From Endozoicomonas montiporae CL-33 (GTDB lineage: Bacteria > Pseudomonadota > Gammaproteobacteria > Pseudomonadales > Endozoicomonadaceae), in contig NZ_CP013251.1 in NCBI RefSeq assembly GCF_001583435.1, positions 4,787,215 through 4,851,214 of the forward strand: a stretch of DNA of 64,000 bases, written 5' to 3'. The translations under genes and the position numbers were made by a program. The stretch's first letter is position 1; the number at the start of each line of letters is the position of its first letter. The notes below the pieces were generated by a model, which saw nothing but the letters and a program-made list of their open reading frames with translations, did not search any database and was not told the origin of the DNA. This document shows positions 36,428-45,741 of this stretch, piece after piece.

Positions 36428-37000
36428 CTACTTGCGTACGGCTCGAACAGAAAACTTCGCCTTACTCAAATCTACGTCAGCAATACTGAGCGTTTCATAA
36501 TCCTGAGTGGCTGAAGCGCGAATGCGCAAATGCTCAAACCGTAACTCCCCCAGAGAACAGGGAATCCTCAGCCGGATCGAACCATCTGCCCGAATTTCTG
36601 CCCGGGCTTCATTGGGGTCATATTCCAGTGCCTGAAAGCCATCGGCGGTGGTCAGAGAATTAATCAGTGGTGCAATAAGGCGGGTAAGCTGATCGGTGCC
36701 CTGAACCGCTTCATCGGAATCATCTTCACTCTGCAATCCAGCCAGTACCTGCAATGGTTGCAGCAGAGCAATGGCCAGAGACGAGGCAAAACGAATTCGG
36801 GTCTGGTTCGAAAGCGCCCTTCGTAACTGAAATCGGGAAATATCTCTCATCACCAGCAGCACCTCCCCCAATTTTTGTCCGGTCTGTTGTTGCAGTTCTG
36901 CGGCCTTTTGCAGCTGTGCCTCGGAAACATATCCCCGTTTCAGCAGAATCCGCCCCAGCCTTGATTTGTGGTATGCTTCTGCCCGATTTACATTATCCAT
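36428..37000 (-). CDS. Stand-alone MshEN/GspE N-terminal-like domain protein
   Basis: The 190-aa soluble protein starts with a segment (about 14-62: SRLGRILLKRGYVSEAQLQK, then LQQQTGQKLGEVLL) that matches the N-terminal domain of GspE/PilB/MshE ATPases, a module that in MshE binds cyclic-di-GMP. There is no ATPase domain. The rest is a beta-rich region of unknown type. It lies divergently from xseB with about 100 bases between. A role as a c-di-GMP-responsive or assembly-platform partner is a guess from the domain alone. Confidence 0.6.
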   Translation of the reverse strand: MDNVNRAEAYHKSRLGRILLKRGYVSEAQLQKAAELQQQTGQKLGEVLLVMRDISRFQLRRALSNQTRIRFASSLAIALLQPLQVLAGLQSEDDSDEAVQGTDQLTRLIAPLINSLTTADGFQALEYDPNEARAEIRADGSIRLRIPCSLGELRFEHLRIRASATQDYETLSIADVDLSKAKFSVRAVRK

Positions 37001-37106
37001 AACGGATGCAAACTCCCGTTTTGCAAGATTACGGACAAGTTATCGACCAACCGGTTAACAACTGTTGCAGCGGGTTGCTCAACGGAACGTCACACAGGCT
37101 CTCAGC

Positions 37107-37349
37107 ATGTCAGAAAAAAACCAGGGCTTTGCCTTTGAAAAATCACTCAGTGAGCTGGAATCATTGGTTCAACAAATGGAATCCGGAGATCTGACACTGG
37201 AACAATCATTGAAGGCGTTCGAAAAGGGCGTCAAGCTCACCCGTGAATGCCAGCAAGCGCTGAGTCAGGCAGAACAAACTGTTCAACAGCTGCTGGATAA
37301 TAACGGTCAACTGGAAACCCGGCCTTTCGAACCGTCCGAAGGGGAATAG
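37107..37349 (+). CDS. xseB: Exodeoxyribonuclease VII small subunit
   Basis: The 80-aa protein (ATG 37107, MSEKNQGFAFEKSLSELESL) has the family pattern FEKSLSELE-x-LVQQMESGDLTLEQSLKAFEKGV. It binds several-to-one to XseA to form the single-strand exonuclease used in repair. An upstream in-frame start at 37065 would add 14 residues not usual for the family. It is followed by ispA after three bases, as in many gammaproteobacteria. Confidence 0.94.
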   Translation: MSEKNQGFAFEKSLSELESLVQQMESGDLTLEQSLKAFEKGVKLTRECQQALSQAEQTVQQLLDNNGQLETRPFEPSEGE

Positions 37350-37352
37350 GCG

Positions 37353-38252
37353 ATGATGCTTAAGGACTACATGACCAGCTGTCAGCAACGGGTCGATAAC
37401 AAGTTGCGACAAGTCATTCCTGCCAGCAGCGATATCAGTACAACGCTGGTTGAAGCCATGGCTTACTCGGTTTTTAACGGTGGCAAGCGAATTCGTCCGG
37501 TACTGGCTTATGCTGCCAACCAGGCTGTCGGAGGAGATCATTCATCAGCCGATGCCGCCGCCTGCGCCGTTGAACTGATTCATGCCTACTCCCTCGTACA
37601 CGATGACTTGCCTGCCATGGACGACGACGACCTGCGCCGGGGTAAGCCTACCTGCCATAAAGCCTTTGACGAAGCGACCGCCATCCTTGCCGGTGATGCC
37701 CTGCAAACGCTCGCCTTTGAAACCCTCTGCAATCCGCAACTACTGCCGGACGGTGATTACTCGGCAGAAAGCAGGCTGAAACAACTGCATTGTCTGGCAG
37801 AAGCCTCGGGGCATGCCGGTATGGCAGGAGGTCAGTCAAAAGACCTGCTCTCCGTGGGCAAACCTCTGACTGCCAAAGAACTCCAACATATGCACAACCA
37901 TAAAACCGGAGCCCTGATTCGTGCCAGCGTGCAGATGGGTGCTCTGAGTCACCGGTTTACCCCTGTTGACCAGCTGGAGCAACTGGATGTTTACGCCAAA
38001 GCCATTGGTCTGGCGTTTCAGGTGCAGGACGATATTCTGGATGTGGTGTCCGATACAAAAACCCTTGGAAAACAGCAAGGTGCTGATCTGGCTCTGGACA
38101 AACCGACGTATGTATCACTGATGGGGCTTGAAGAAGCCAAAGCCTATGCCCAATCGCTCTCTGACAGTGCCATTGAAGCCATAAAAGCATTCGATGACCG
38201 GGCTACGGTACTTCGCCAGCTGGCCGCATACATCATTCATCGCTCTCACTAG
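37353..38252 (+). CDS. ispA: Farnesyl diphosphate synthase (IspA)
   Basis: This cytoplasmic 299-aa prenyltransferase condenses DMAPP/GPP with IPP to make FPP for quinone, undecaprenyl and haem O pathways. The first Asp-rich motif is DDLPAMDDDDLRRG, the second is DDILD in FQVQDDILDVV, and GGKRIRP and GQSKDLL are also present. The start codons ATGATG follow a short spacer after xseB. Its length is usual. It precedes dxs, which feeds the same pathway. Confidence 0.95.
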   Translation: MMLKDYMTSCQQRVDNKLRQVIPASSDISTTLVEAMAYSVFNGGKRIRPVLAYAANQAVGGDHSSADAAACAVELIHAYSLVHDDLPAMDDDDLRRGKPTCHKAFDEATAILAGDALQTLAFETLCNPQLLPDGDYSAESRLKQLHCLAEASGHAGMAGGQSKDLLSVGKPLTAKELQHMHNHKTGALIRASVQMGALSHRFTPVDQLEQLDVYAKAIGLAFQVQDDILDVVSDTKTLGKQQGADLALDKPTYVSLMGLEEAKAYAQSLSDSAIEAIKAFDDRATVLRQLAAYIIHRSH

Positions 38253-38609
38253 GAGGCTGGCTCACTCAAGGATGCCAGATGTACTAACCTGATACATCCT
38301 GCTGGCAATTTCTATTCATAATCCGCGGGTGCCTTGTAACACTTGTAATACTTGTAACAAAAGTGCCTTATCGATAAAGGTTCAGGTACAATCTACGTTA
38401 ATGAGCTATAAAAGTCGGGGTCAACCGACTTTTCCGATTTCCTGAGCGGGAAGTTTATTCATACCAGCTCTTCCCCAGACCATACCCAGAGGCGTATGGT
38501 AGAAATACAGAAGGGGTATCAGAGCCAGAGCGAGTCTACCGGCTAACCTGCCGGTGTTCAGCTGGTAACCGATCCCAAGGCCGAAGAAGCCCGAATCGCA
38601 AGCGACAAC
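38253..38609. promoter_or_regulatory. Region upstream of dxs with three 9-bp tandem repeats
   Basis: Three direct units CTTGTAAYA lie head to tail at 38333-38359 (the middle one has T in place of C). About 50 bases later there is a hairpin AAAAGTCGG / CCGACTTTT (38408-38431), which looks like a terminator for ispA or an attenuator before dxs. The remaining ~180 bases to the dxs start form a long 5' leader with several GC-rich inverted pieces. No convincing gene is present. Confidence 0.45.
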
Positions 38610-40538
38610 ATGTTTCACGAAATACCGAAGACCAGGCCTGAAACGCCCTTATTGGATAACATTGATACGCCCGAGCAGCTTCGTGCTCTTGATGTATCGG
38701 ATTTGCCTGCGCTGACCCGGGAACTGCGTGAGTTCCTGCTCTACTCGGTCGGTCAGACCGGGGGACACTTCGGTGCAGGCCTCGGTGTTGTAGAGCTGAC
38801 AGTAGCCCTGCATTACCTGTTTAACACCCCTGAAGACCGACTCGTCTGGGACGTTGGTCATCAGACCTATCCCCATAAAATTCTTACCGGTCGCAAAGAA
38901 CGCATGGATTCTCTGCGTCAGAAAGACGGTCTGGCGGCTTTTCCCAAACGTTGTGAAAGCTCCTTTGACACCTTTGGTGTGGGACATTCCAGCACCTCCA
39001 TCAGTGCAGCTCTTGGTATGGCCATTGCCGCCAAACTTAAAGGCGATCAACGTCGTACTGTAGCGGTTATTGGTGACGGTTCGATGACAGCCGGCATGGC
39101 CTATGAAGCCATGAACCATGCTGCGGACGAGAAAGCCAATGTGCTGGTGATTCTGAACGATAACGACATGTCCATTTCCCACAGTGTGGGTGGCCTGTCT
39201 AACTACCTGACCAAAGTACTGTCCAGCAAGACCTACCATCATATCCGCGAAGGCAGCAAAAAGGTCCTGAATGCCATTCCCCGCGCCTGGGAGCTGGCTC
39301 GCCGTACCGAAGAACACGTCAAAGGGATGATCATTCCCGGCACTCTGTTTGAAGAAATGGGCTTTAACTACTTTGGACCGATCGACGGCCATGATCTGCC
39401 TATGCTGTTGCACACGCTGGAAAACTTGAAAGATCTGGATGGCCCCCAGTTCCTGCATATCGTGACCCGCAAAGGCAAAGGCTTTACTCCGGCAGAGCAG
39501 GACCCCATTGGTTATCACGCCATCACCAAGCTGGAACCTCAAAAACAGGAAGTTCAGGCACCTAAACCGGCTGTTCCGAAGAAGCCCAAATACGCCAATG
39601 TGTTCGGTCAATGGTTGTTTGATATGGCCGGGCAGGACGACAAACTGGTGGGTATTACCCCCGCCATGTGCGAAGGCTCAGATCTGCTGCGCTTTGCCGA
39701 ACATTACCCGGAACGTTACTTTGATGTTGCCATTGCCGAGCAGCACGCTGTCACTCTGGCCGCTGGTATGGCCTGTGAAGGTATGAAACCGGTGGTCGCC
39801 ATTTATTCCACCTTCCTTCAGCGGGGCTATGACCAGCTGGTGCATGATGTGGCGGTGCAGAATCTGGATGTACTGTTTGCCATAGACCGTGCCGGCATGG
39901 TGGGAGAAGACGGCCCGACTCACGGGGGCTGTTACGATATTGCTTATCTGCGCTGTATCCCGAACATGCTGATCATGGCACCCGGTGATGAAAATGAAAC
40001 TCGCCAGATGCTCACCACCGGCCATCAATATAATGGTCCGGCCTCGGTTCGTTATCCTCGTGGCACCGGTCCTGGCGCGGTCATTAGCAAAACTCTGGAA
40101 CCTCTGGAAATTGGCAAGGGCGAAATTCGTCGTCAGGGTAAGCGTGTTGCCATCCTTGCTTTTGGTACCGTACTGACCAATACGTTAAAGGCGGCAGAAC
40201 AGCTGGGCGCTACCGTTGCCAACATGCGCTTTATCAAGCCTTTGGATACCCGGCTGATTGATGAACTGGTGAAAACCCACGAGTTACTGGTCACAGTGGA
40301 AGAAGGGTGTATCAGCGGTGGTGCTGGCTCGGCTGTCAGCGAATACCTCAACGAACAGGCCATGAATGTGCCAGTGTTGAATCTTGGTATTCCTGACCGT
40401 TACATCGAAGCGGCCAGTCACGCGCAACAGCTGGAAGAATGTGGTCTTGACCCACAGGGTATCGTTGATTCGGTCAATGATCGTTTGAGCAGGGAAGTTC
40501 GTCATACAGTGGCTCTGGCGCAGGTTGCCAGACCCTGA
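38610..40538 (+). CDS. dxs: 1-deoxy-D-xylulose-5-phosphate synthase
   Basis: Dxs makes DXP from pyruvate and glyceraldehyde 3-phosphate, the first step of the MEP isoprenoid pathway. The 642-aa protein shows the thiamine diphosphate motif GDGSMTAG...LNDNDMS, the active-site region [15 protein letters not shown], and the transketolase pyrimidine-binding part [13 protein letters not shown] with [15 protein letters not shown]. Length and order are typical. The long leader upstream suggests regulation separate from ispA. Confidence 0.97.
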   Translation: MFHEIPKTRPETPLLDNIDTPEQLRALDVSDLPALTRELREFLLYSVGQTGGHFGAGLGVVELTVALHYLFNTPEDRLVWDVGHQTYPHKILTGRKERMDSLRQKDGLAAFPKRCESSFDTFGVGHSSTSISAALGMAIAAKLKGDQRRTVAVIGDGSMTAGMAYEAMNHAADEKANVLVILNDNDMSISHSVGGLSNYLTKVLSSKTYHHIREGSKKVLNAIPRAWELARRTEEHVKGMIIPGTLFEEMGFNYFGPIDGHDLPMLLHTLENLKDLDGPQFLHIVTRKGKGFTPAEQDPIGYHAITKLEPQKQEVQAPKPAVPKKPKYANVFGQWLFDMAGQDDKLVGITPAMCEGSDLLRFAEHYPERYFDVAIAEQHAVTLAAGMACEGMKPVVAIYSTFLQRGYDQLVHDVAVQNLDVLFAIDRAGMVGEDGPTHGGCYDIAYLRCIPNMLIMAPGDENETRQMLTTGHQYNGPASVRYPRGTGPGAVISKTLEPLEIGKGEIRRQGKRVAILAFGTVLTNTLKAAEQLGATVANMRFIKPLDTRLIDELVKTHELLVTVEEGCISGGAGSAVSEYLNEQAMNVPVLNLGIPDRYIEAASHAQQLEECGLDPQGIVDSVNDRLSREVRHTVALAQVARP

Positions 40539-40600
40539 TGAACGATTGACCAGAGAAGGGTCGGGAGGAGATCAGCACTTCTCCCGGCGTTGGCTAAGAA

Positions 40601-41194
40601 TCAGGCTGTCTCCAGCAGATGTCCCAGCTTCCAGACCTTAGTGGTCAGATACTTTTCATTATGAGGGTTCTGACCCGTCTGATGCTGCTGACGCTCAACC
40701 ACATCAATTCCCTGCTTGGTCAGGGCATCCACCTTGCGAGGATTGTTGGTCATTAGTTTCAGTTGGCTAACGCCCAGATGATCCAGCATGACTTTGCACA
40801 TATCGTATTTGCGCAAATCGGCTTCAAAGCCTAATTCTTCATTAGCTTCAACAGTGTCACGACCTTCATCCTGAAGATGATAAGCACGGACTTTGTTCAT
40901 CAGACCGATACCACGCCCTTCCTGGCGCAAATAAAGAATAACGCCACGACCTTCTGCAGCAATCTTGCGCATGGCCGCCTCTAACTGAGGGCCACAATCA
41001 CAACGCATGCTGAACAGGGCATCGCCAGTCAAACATTCCGAATGAACCCGCGCGAGAACGGGACCGCCCTGACTCAAATCACCCATGGTGAGAGCCAGAT
41101 GCTCCTTGCCAGTGCCACTCTCCTCGAATCCATGCATCATGAATTCACCAAAAGGGGTGGGCAGGCGAGACTCTGCGACAAACCTTACAGACAC
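40601..41194 (-). CDS. ribA: GTP cyclohydrolase II
   Basis: The first committed riboflavin enzyme opens GTP to a pyrimidine product. The 197-aa protein has the zinc site C-x10-C-x-C in [19 protein letters not shown], the arginine-rich [15 protein letters not shown], and NNPRKV near the end. It is a stand-alone RibA and is probably the working cyclohydrolase, since the cyclohydrolase half of RibBA in this window lacks those cysteines. It is convergent with dxs. Confidence 0.95.
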   Translation of the reverse strand: MSVRFVAESRLPTPFGEFMMHGFEESGTGKEHLALTMGDLSQGGPVLARVHSECLTGDALFSMRCDCGPQLEAAMRKIAAEGRGVILYLRQEGRGIGLMNKVRAYHLQDEGRDTVEANEELGFEADLRKYDMCKVMLDHLGVSQLKLMTNNPRKVDALTKQGIDVVERQQHQTGQNPHNEKYLTTKVWKLGHLLETA

Positions 41195-41269
41195 TCACTA
41201 CTCCTCAAAACAGTCGTGCTGGCAGATTGTACCAGTCCCTAACGATACAGGCGAGCTGCAGATAATCCT

Positions 41270-41479
41270 TAAGTACTCAACCATACGAAATCATATTTTC
41301 TGACTCATTGCTCAGGCACTCTCGGTAACTACTCCTGCGTTACCCTACCTTCTGCATCCATGCAGTCGTGACTGCGTTGCAACTCTGGTCACATAGCTTG
41401 CTATGCTCCCGCCGTTGCGCCTTGCAGAGCACCTGCCCAATGAGCCAGAAATATTCGATTTCGCATAGCCGAGCACTTA
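41270..41479. repeat. TA-flanked palindromic element, family C (MITE-like)
   Basis: TA dinucleotides at 41270-41271 and 41478-41479 flank a 206-bp element with imperfect inverted ends of at least 50 bases (AGTACTCAACCATACG against AGTGCTCGGCTATGCG, continuing through TTTCTG-x-CTCATTG). A TAGCTTGCTA core lies at 41394-41403. The core is off the midpoint by the amount expected from the 46-bp module inserted in the left arm. Confidence 0.7.
41323..41368 (-). repeat. 46-bp double-hairpin module, copy 1
   Basis: Read on the minus strand it forms hairpin CTGCAT-GG-ATGCAG and hairpin GGTAAC-9 nt-GTTACC. It is 39/46 identical to the module at 47976-48021, and four of the seven differences are two compensating pairs, one in each stem. 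Confidence 0.75.
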
Positions 41480-41543
41480 GAAGCTGTTCATAACCTTTTG
41501 GGCAAGTAAAAATAGTGACTTCAAACGATTATGAATAGCTTCT
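41479..41543. repeat. Short inverted-repeat element, family D
   Basis: AGAAGCTGTTCATAA is mirrored by TTATGAATAGCTTCT (14 of 15 positions pair) about 35 bases later. It directly abuts the family C element, whose right TA may be shared. The rest of this gap to 41781 shows no gene. Confidence 0.6.
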
Positions 41544-41781
41544 TTAACTCGCCGGATGTTCAAAACCTTGCTTCAAGTACCATTACGCCCCGGTCTTCAG
41601 TAAGGTGCAGCCACCAGTAAAAGCAATGACAATAACAAGGGAAGTGCAATATTCCAGCTCGCCCCGCTAAATATACGACTATAGTCGTAAGAGTTGGCAT
41701 GAAGATAAAAATTAAAAGTGGTAAGGAGTCAGAATGTACTGGCTCCTCATCAGAAACAGTCAATGGTTACCAAGAACTCGA

Positions 41782-42255
41782 TTAGCCCGGGAACACAGCA
41801 AGAACCTGCATACACACCAGCGCAAACACCCCGGCAATCACATCATCAATCATAATGCCAAAGCCGCCTTTGACCTTTTTATCCAGCACCCGGATCGGCC
41901 AGGGCTTGATGATGTCAAAAATGCGGAACAGCACAAAACCGATCACCACCCACAACCAGCCCGCTGGCGCGGCAATCATGGTAATCCAGTAGCCGACAAA
42001 CTCATCCCAGACAATGCCCGGGTGGTCGTGGACACCAAGGTCTTTAGAGGTACGGTCACAAATCCAGATGCCCAGAATCATACTGACGACCAGCACCAGC
42101 AGATAATTCCACATGGGCAAATACTGCAACAGCAGATAAAAAGGCACTGCCGCCAGTGTGCCAAAGGTGCCCGGTGCTTTTGGAGCCAGACCACTACCCA
42201 GCCCGAAAGCCAGAAAATGAACAGGATTAGACCAGACGGAAGGAGATCGGCTCAT
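41782..42255 (-). CDS. pgpA: Phosphatidylglycerophosphatase A
   Basis: PgpA removes phosphate from phosphatidylglycerophosphate to give phosphatidylglycerol at the inner membrane. The 157-aa protein has the family start FLAFGLGSGLAPKAPGTFGTL in two parts, HDHPGIVWDEFVGYWITM with the conserved acidic residues, and several hydrophobic helices. It is last in the ribH-nusB-thiL-pgpA run, 29 bases after thiL. Confidence 0.93.
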   Translation of the reverse strand: MSRSPSVWSNPVHFLAFGLGSGLAPKAPGTFGTLAAVPFYLLLQYLPMWNYLLVLVVSMILGIWICDRTSKDLGVHDHPGIVWDEFVGYWITMIAAPAGWLWVVIGFVLFRIFDIIKPWPIRVLDKKVKGGFGIMIDDVIAGVFALVCMQVLAVFPG

Positions 42256-42284
42256 AACTTATCAATGTCGTCTTCATTAAACGT

Positions 42285-43271
42285 TTAAAAATGCCGGTAA
42301 GCGGCGGCGGACAGGGGCAGTCCTGTTGAAGCATCATAAATACCTGCTGTATCCATGATACGACCAATACAGGTTACGGAACATTCTGCCCGAATCTCTT
42401 CAGGCAATGCCAGTGTTTTCTCGGCAGGCCAGGTAAAACAGAGTTCATAGTCATCACCGCCGCCAAGCGCATAACCCTGTGCCTTTGACAGCCCCGCAAC
42501 ACTGAGCAACTGTGGCGAAAGCGGCAATTGTTCAAGGTTCAGTTCAGCGCCAACCCCGCTGGCTTTAAGGATATGTCCAAGATCACCCAGCAGGCCATCC
42601 GAGATATCCAGTGCAGCTGTCGCACCATGGGTTGCCAGCCACTGCCCAAGCTTTACTCTGGGTGAAGGCTTATAGTAACGCTCAAGCAGATAGCTTACCG
42701 AGTCATCGTCGCAACGGTGAGGATAGAGTCCTTCCAGCACAGCAGGCAACGCACCTGCCGCATCACCAAGGCTTCCACTGACGTATACCAAGTCACCCGC
42801 AGAGGCTCCGCTTCGCAAAAGCGCCTGCCCGGTTGGCACCAACCCCTGTACCTGAATAGAAATCGTCAGCGGCCCACGGGTGGTATCACCACCAATCAAA
42901 GCCAGACCGGAAGGCTGTGCCAGTGCCACCAGGCCGTCAGAAAAAGCCTGCAGCCAGTCACTGTCGGATTCAGGCAGGGTCAAACCCAGTGTAAAGCTGT
43001 GAGGTTCTGCCCCCATGGCAGCAAGGTCACTGATGTTTGTTGCCAGCGCTCGATAACCCAGCAGGAAAGGATCGCACTGTTCAGGAAAGTGGACACCCGA
43101 CACCAGAGTGTCCAGCGATTGAGCCAGTTGCCTGCCCTGAGGCACTGACAACAGGGCGCAGTCGTCACCAATACCCAGAACATCAGACCGCGAAGGTTGC
43201 AGTTCCGGGCGATCAAAGAAATGTCGGATTAACTCGAATTCTCCCACTGACATTCCTGCACTCCCTGTCAA
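42285..43271 (-). CDS. thiL: Thiamine-monophosphate kinase
   Basis: ThiL phosphorylates thiamine monophosphate to the active diphosphate cofactor. The 328-aa protein has GEFELIRHFF, GIGDDCALL, SLDTLVSGVHFP, GGDTTRGPLTISI and GGGDDYELCFT, all conserved in this AIR-synthase-like family. It follows nusB, as is common in gammaproteobacteria. Its cofactor product is needed by Dxs, encoded nearby. Confidence 0.94.
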   Translation of the reverse strand: MTGSAGMSVGEFELIRHFFDRPELQPSRSDVLGIGDDCALLSVPQGRQLAQSLDTLVSGVHFPEQCDPFLLGYRALATNISDLAAMGAEPHSFTLGLTLPESDSDWLQAFSDGLVALAQPSGLALIGGDTTRGPLTISIQVQGLVPTGQALLRSGASAGDLVYVSGSLGDAAGALPAVLEGLYPHRCDDDSVSYLLERYYKPSPRVKLGQWLATHGATAALDISDGLLGDLGHILKASGVGAELNLEQLPLSPQLLSVAGLSKAQGYALGGGDDYELCFTWPAEKTLALPEEIRAECSVTCIGRIMDTAGIYDASTGLPLSAAAYRHF

Positions 43272-43379
43272 TCAGGCTGGATAAGCAGAACGCCCACCAG
43301 CCTTCATATGAAAACAATCGCTTAACCCAAAAGGCTAACCGATCACTGCCATGAAATAATTATTATGAAGATAAGCGAA

Positions 43380-43862
43380 TTAACGCTTGCGATGACTGCG
43401 AACTTCGTCCGCTCTGACGCGAGGCGCCAGCTTGTCGAGAATGCCGTTGATGTAGCGGTGAGAATCCTGAGCACCAAAACGCTTAACCAGCTCAATCGCT
43501 TCGTTGATAACCACACGGTAAGGCACATCCATACGATGCATCAGCTCGTAGCAACCAATACGCAGGGCAGCCACTTCCACCGGGTCCAGCTGGCTGATCG
43601 GACGATCCAGCAGCGGGTTCATGGTGTCATCCAGCGTGCTCATTTCACGTGGAATGCCGTGCAGCAGAGTGTGGAAATAGCCATCATCCACCTTGCTGAA
43701 ATCATTGTCAGCACGAAACTGCATTTCAATGTCAGTCAGGGACGATTTGGACATCTGCCACTGGTACAAAGCCTGCAACGCCAGCTGACGGGCACGACGA
43801 CGTTCGGACGGCTTAGGGCGCTGAGCGTCCTTACGCCCAGCCTCCTGATTCAGAGAAGTCAA
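43380..43862 (-). CDS. nusB: Transcription antitermination factor NusB
   Basis: NusB joins NusE (S10) in the complex that prevents early termination of rRNA transcription. The 160-aa all-helical protein has RRRARQLALQALYQWQ and YELMHR-x-DVPYRVVINEAIEL-x-KRFG-type motifs. A short extra basic N-terminus (EAGRKDAQRPKPSERRRAR) precedes the usual start. It begins one base after ribH ends, so the two are cotranscribed. Confidence 0.95.
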   Translation of the reverse strand: MTSLNQEAGRKDAQRPKPSERRRARQLALQALYQWQMSKSSLTDIEMQFRADNDFSKVDDGYFHTLLHGIPREMSTLDDTMNPLLDRPISQLDPVEVAALRIGCYELMHRMDVPYRVVINEAIELVKRFGAQDSHRYINGILDKLAPRVRADEVRSHRKR

Positions 43863-43863
43863 T

Positions 43864-44337
43864 TCAGACCTCCAGCTTTTTCATCAGAGACACCATTTCA
43901 AAAGCAGCCATGGCAGCTTCTTCACCTTTATTGCCCGCCTTGGTGCCAGAACGCTCAATCGCCTGTTCAATGGTGTCAACGGTCAGAACGCCAAAGCTCA
44001 CCGGAATTTCATATTCCAGATTCACGTGAGACAGACCTTTCACACATTCGTTGGCAACAAATTCAAAGTGCGGAGTGCCACCACGGATCACTGCACCCAG
44101 AGCAACGATCGCATCGTATTGGCCGGACTTGGCCACTTTTTTGACCGCCAGCGGAATTTCAACCGCACCCGGGCAGCGCACAACCGTGATATCTTCTTCC
44201 GGAATGCCGTGGCGAGTCAGGCTGTCCACCGCACCGCTCAGCAGGCTTTCTACAACAAAAGAATTCCAGCGGCCAACCACGATGGCGTATTTTCCGCCAT
44301 TTGGTTCCAGAGTGCCTTCAATGGTTTTTAAAGACAT
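43864..44337 (-). CDS. ribH: 6,7-dimethyl-8-ribityllumazine synthase
   Basis: RibH condenses the ribityl pyrimidine with DHBP to make lumazine, in a 60-mer or smaller shell. The 157-aa protein shows [44 protein letters not shown] and [18 protein letters not shown]. It follows ribBA on the minus strand, but a 161-bp palindromic element lies between them and may affect expression. Confidence 0.96.
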   Translation of the reverse strand: MSLKTIEGTLEPNGGKYAIVVGRWNSFVVESLLSGAVDSLTRHGIPEEDITVVRCPGAVEIPLAVKKVAKSGQYDAIVALGAVIRGGTPHFEFVANECVKGLSHVNLEYEIPVSFGVLTVDTIEQAIERSGTKAGNKGEEAAMAAFEMVSLMKKLEV

Positions 44338-44372
44338 TTAATTTCCTCTCAATAAACCTGCAAGGACATCTA

Positions 44373-44533
44373 GGAGGCTGTCCGAGAATAGTCTGCCCTA
44401 CTGCGGTCGTAGTAAATTGGTCTAAAAATCCGATTTTGTTCGTCAAATAGCTCGCTATTCTTCTCTCAAAACCGTATTTTTATCCTCAATTTTCTACGAT
44501 CCTCGCTACGGGCGCTATTCCCGGACAGCCTCC
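44373..44533. repeat. TA-flanked palindromic element, family A copy 1 (MITE-like)
   Basis: The 161-bp element is flanked by TA at 44371-44372 and 44534-44535. Ends GGAGGCTGTCCGAGAATAG and GGAGGCTGTCCGGGAATAG (read inward) continue as an imperfect inverted repeat over the whole length. TAGCTCGCTA lies exactly at the midpoint (44448-44457). The right boundary coincides with the ribBA stop codon. Confidence 0.85.
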
Positions 44534-45642
44534 TAGCCTTCACAGGGAATATATTCGACAATTTCCAGATCAAAACCGGACAGAGCACCAAACTTCACCG
44601 GAGAACTCAGCAGGCGCATTTTACCTACGCCCAGTTCACGCAAAATCTGGGAACCGGTACCAATGGTCCGATAAGCACCCGACATACCAACCCCTGTACG
44701 ACCTTCACTGAAGCGACTCAGGGCAGTACCCAGATCCAGCTTGTGCTCGTTATCCAGAAGAACGATAACACCTTGGGATTCCTGAGCGATTTTGGCCATT
44801 GCCTTGTTCAGGGACCAGCTGCTGGCGCCTTCACCGGGGTGGGCAGACAGAAGATCGCGGAACGGCTCCATCGCGTGTACCCGAACCATCACCGGCGTAT
44901 CGGGAGTAATATAGCCCTTGCTCAGTGCCAGGTGGGTATTTCCGCTGATCGTGTCTTTGTAGACCGTCATATCGAACTGGCCAAAATCGGTGTCCAGCTT
45001 GCGCTTCTCAACCTGTTCAACCGTTTTTTCGTTCATGATCCGGTAGTGGATCAGATCAGCAATGGTACCCATCTTCAGATCATGCTTTTCAGCAAAGAGT
45101 TCCAGATCCGGACGACGGGACATGGAACCATCTTCATTCATGATCTCGATAATCGCTGCAGCCGGTGTTACTCCAGCCAGACGAGCCAGGTCACAACCTG
45201 CTTCGGTATGACCGGCACGACTCAGAACACCACCCGGGCGGGCACGCAGCGGGAAGATGTGTCCCGGCTGAACAATATCTTCCGGGCGGGACAAAGAGTC
45301 TACGGCAACACGAATGGTACGCGCGCGGTCATGGGCCGAAATACCGGTGGTTACCCCTTCTGCTGCCTCGATAGACACCGTAAAAGGTGTGCCATAACCG
45401 GACTGATTGTCGTCCGAGCTGACCATCGGAGGCAATCCGAGAAAGTCGCAGCGTTCGCCGGTCAGGGTCAGGCACAGAAGCCCTCTGGCCTCACGGGTCA
45501 TAAAGTTAACGATCTCAGGAGTGATTTTTTCAGCGGCAATAATCAGGTCGCCTTCATTTTCACGATCTTCGTCATCCATCAGGATCACGGGCTTACCGAG
45601 ACGAATGTCTTCGATAATCTCTTCGATGGAATTTAACTGCAT
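44533..45642 (-). CDS. ribBA: 3,4-dihydroxy-2-butanone-4-phosphate synthase with degenerate GTP cyclohydrolase II domain
   Basis: The N-terminal 200 residues are a complete DHBP synthase (RibB): MDDEDRENEGDLI, EARGLLCL, DHPR-like SAHDRARTI, HIFPLRARPGGVL and GHTEAGCDLARL. The C-terminal 165 residues align in layout with GTP cyclohydrolase II, but the three zinc cysteines are absent (the region reads RDLLSAHPGEGASSWSLNKA) and the RQEGRG motif is changed to LLDNEHKLD. This half is probably inactive, as in some Pseudomonas proteins; the separate RibA would supply the missing activity. GGGGGTGAT before the ATG is the ribosome-binding region. The stop codon abuts a palindromic element. Confidence 0.9.
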   Translation of the reverse strand: MQLNSIEEIIEDIRLGKPVILMDDEDRENEGDLIIAAEKITPEIVNFMTREARGLLCLTLTGERCDFLGLPPMVSSDDNQSGYGTPFTVSIEAAEGVTTGISAHDRARTIRVAVDSLSRPEDIVQPGHIFPLRARPGGVLSRAGHTEAGCDLARLAGVTPAAAIIEIMNEDGSMSRRPDLELFAEKHDLKMGTIADLIHYRIMNEKTVEQVEKRKLDTDFGQFDMTVYKDTISGNTHLALSKGYITPDTPVMVRVHAMEPFRDLLSAHPGEGASSWSLNKAMAKIAQESQGVIVLLDNEHKLDLGTALSRFSEGRTGVGMSGAYRTIGTGSQILRELGVGKMRLLSSPVKFGALSGFDLEIVEYIPCEG

Positions 45643-45649
45643 ATCACCC

Positions 45650-45687
45650 CCGGAAAAAGATTAAGCCGGAAGAAGGTTCCGGCTTAC
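45650..45687 (-). terminator. Hairpin between ribE and ribBA (terminator or attenuator)
   Basis: Read on the minus strand, TAAGCCGGAA-5 nt-TTCCGGCTTA is followed by ATCTTTTTCC. It lies in the 99-base gap, just before the ribBA ribosome-binding site. It could end ribD-ribE transcripts or tune ribBA. Confidence 0.7.
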
Positions 45688-45741
45688 AAAACGCCTTCAT
45701 TCTAACGGTTTACGAACATTAACAGAAGACAACGACCCGCG

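Noticed and set aside
38421..38618. 65-aa hydrophobic minus-strand frame upstream of dxs
   Set aside because: It overlaps the dxs start in antisense, its stop falls in a hairpin, and no ribosome-binding site is evident. It could be a small membrane protein, but the support is too weak.
43365..44144. 259-aa plus-strand frame
   Set aside because: It is antisense to nusB and ribH and has no domain.
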